Below, piece after piece: positions 63,827-64,000 of a DNA stretch of 64,000 nt; position 1 is the stretch's first letter; each line of letters opens with the position of its first letter. The notes beneath the pieces were generated by a model, which ran no database searches, was not told where the DNA came from, and saw nothing but the letters and a program-made list of their open reading frames with translations. Both the position numbers and the translations under genes were made by a program. The stretch comes from Caldivirga sp. (GTDB taxonomy: Archaea; Thermoproteota; Thermoprotei; Thermoproteales; Thermocladiaceae): positions 1 to 64,000 of the forward strand of contig NZ_JAGDXD010000009.1 of assembly GCF_023256255.1 (NCBI RefSeq), written 5' to 3'.

Positions 63827-64000
63827 TTACCTCTTAGACCATTTATATACGATGATACCTCCGTAGATCAAGGCGCCGCTCACTATCAACACCACTACTA
63901 TGGATAACACTAGGTGGGTTAGGGGTATCCTCATGGCTACTCCGCTGGAGTAGTAGCTGTAGAGTAGTAATGCCTTATTTGTATATAGCTTATAGGGCCA
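63827..64000 (-). CDS. Partial membrane protein (3' end only)
   Basis: The minus-strand frame is open from the window edge to the stop at 63827-63829, giving 57 residues. It contains VAMRIPLTHLVLSIVVVLIV and SGALIYGGIIVYKW then SKR: one C-terminal transmembrane helix with a positively charged end, as in tail-anchored surface proteins and transport-binding proteins. The rest is outside the window, so no family can be given. The intact frame over 174 bases and the hydropathy support coding. Confidence 0.6.
   Translation of the reverse strand, partial: WPYKLYTNKALLLYSYYSSGVAMRIPLTHLVLSIVVVLIVSGALIYGGIIVYKWSKR

Overview
The window looks like the chromosome of a hyperthermophilic crenarchaeon of the order Thermoproteales, most like Caldivirga or Vulcanisaeta. 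This is an inference from gene content, not a database match. The support is: archaeal information genes (aRpo4/RpoF, eL21, eL8/L7Ae, eS28, topoisomerase VI B, archaeal LeuRS and ProRS, diphthine synthase); sn-glycerol-1-phosphate dehydrogenase for archaeal lipids; a PaREP1-family relic; tRNA genes broken by short introns, one of them by two; and many genes whose ATG or GTG start lies about 25 bases after a TATA box, as expected for leaderless mRNAs.

Layout. 1-2.9 kb: end of a peptide/sugar ABC permease and its Thr-rich cell-surface binding protein. 2.9-6.3 kb: a beta-CASP nuclease, a DapA-fold aldolase and a HEPN-MNT pair. 6.5-10.4 kb: diphthine synthase, then a convergent two-gene McrBC-type island whose ATPase carries a possible EVE/YTH-like reader. 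10.5-12 kb: a decayed PaREP1 gene, then rpoF and a DUF655 gene. 12-19 kb: a GH106-like glycosidase, acylphosphatase, a cation exchanger, an ITPase and TldD. 19-26 kb: proS, egsA, a CxxC protein, riboflavin/F420 and CoA genes, and a TnpB element with end hairpins. 26-34.9 kb: an aminotransferase, tRNA-Val with an intron, a DUF47-PiT phosphate pair, PGI/PMI, an MFS pump, an MptE-like enzyme, a GT2 glycosyltransferase and a UDP-sugar dehydrogenase.

35-45 kb: tRNA-Thr with two introns, a second HEPN-MNT pair whose HEPN gene is frameshifted, leuS, small regulators, a thioredoxin-fold protein, eL21, a THUMP protein, an MFS carrier, an eIF2B-like protein and a roadblock protein. 45.2-45.45 kb: a strongly structured, unidentified RNA gene. 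45.5-51.3 kb: an HDAC-family deacetylase, a nested palindromic transposon relic, a GNAT, a membrane-bound AAA+ ATPase and the L7Ae-S28e pair. 51.5-57.5 kb: a GH3 beta-glycosidase with PA14 and a large repeat-bearing surface protein. 57.6-64 kb: top6B, sucCD, DUF488, a decayed and an intact archaeal STAND-type ATPase, and a partial membrane protein.

The best candidates for new biology are the EVE-McrB/McrC island, the 226-nt structured RNA at 45223-45448, the TnpB without the usual RuvC-II glutamate, the 72-residue-repeat surface protein and the membrane-anchored AAA+ protein. No CRISPR array and no rRNA gene was seen.
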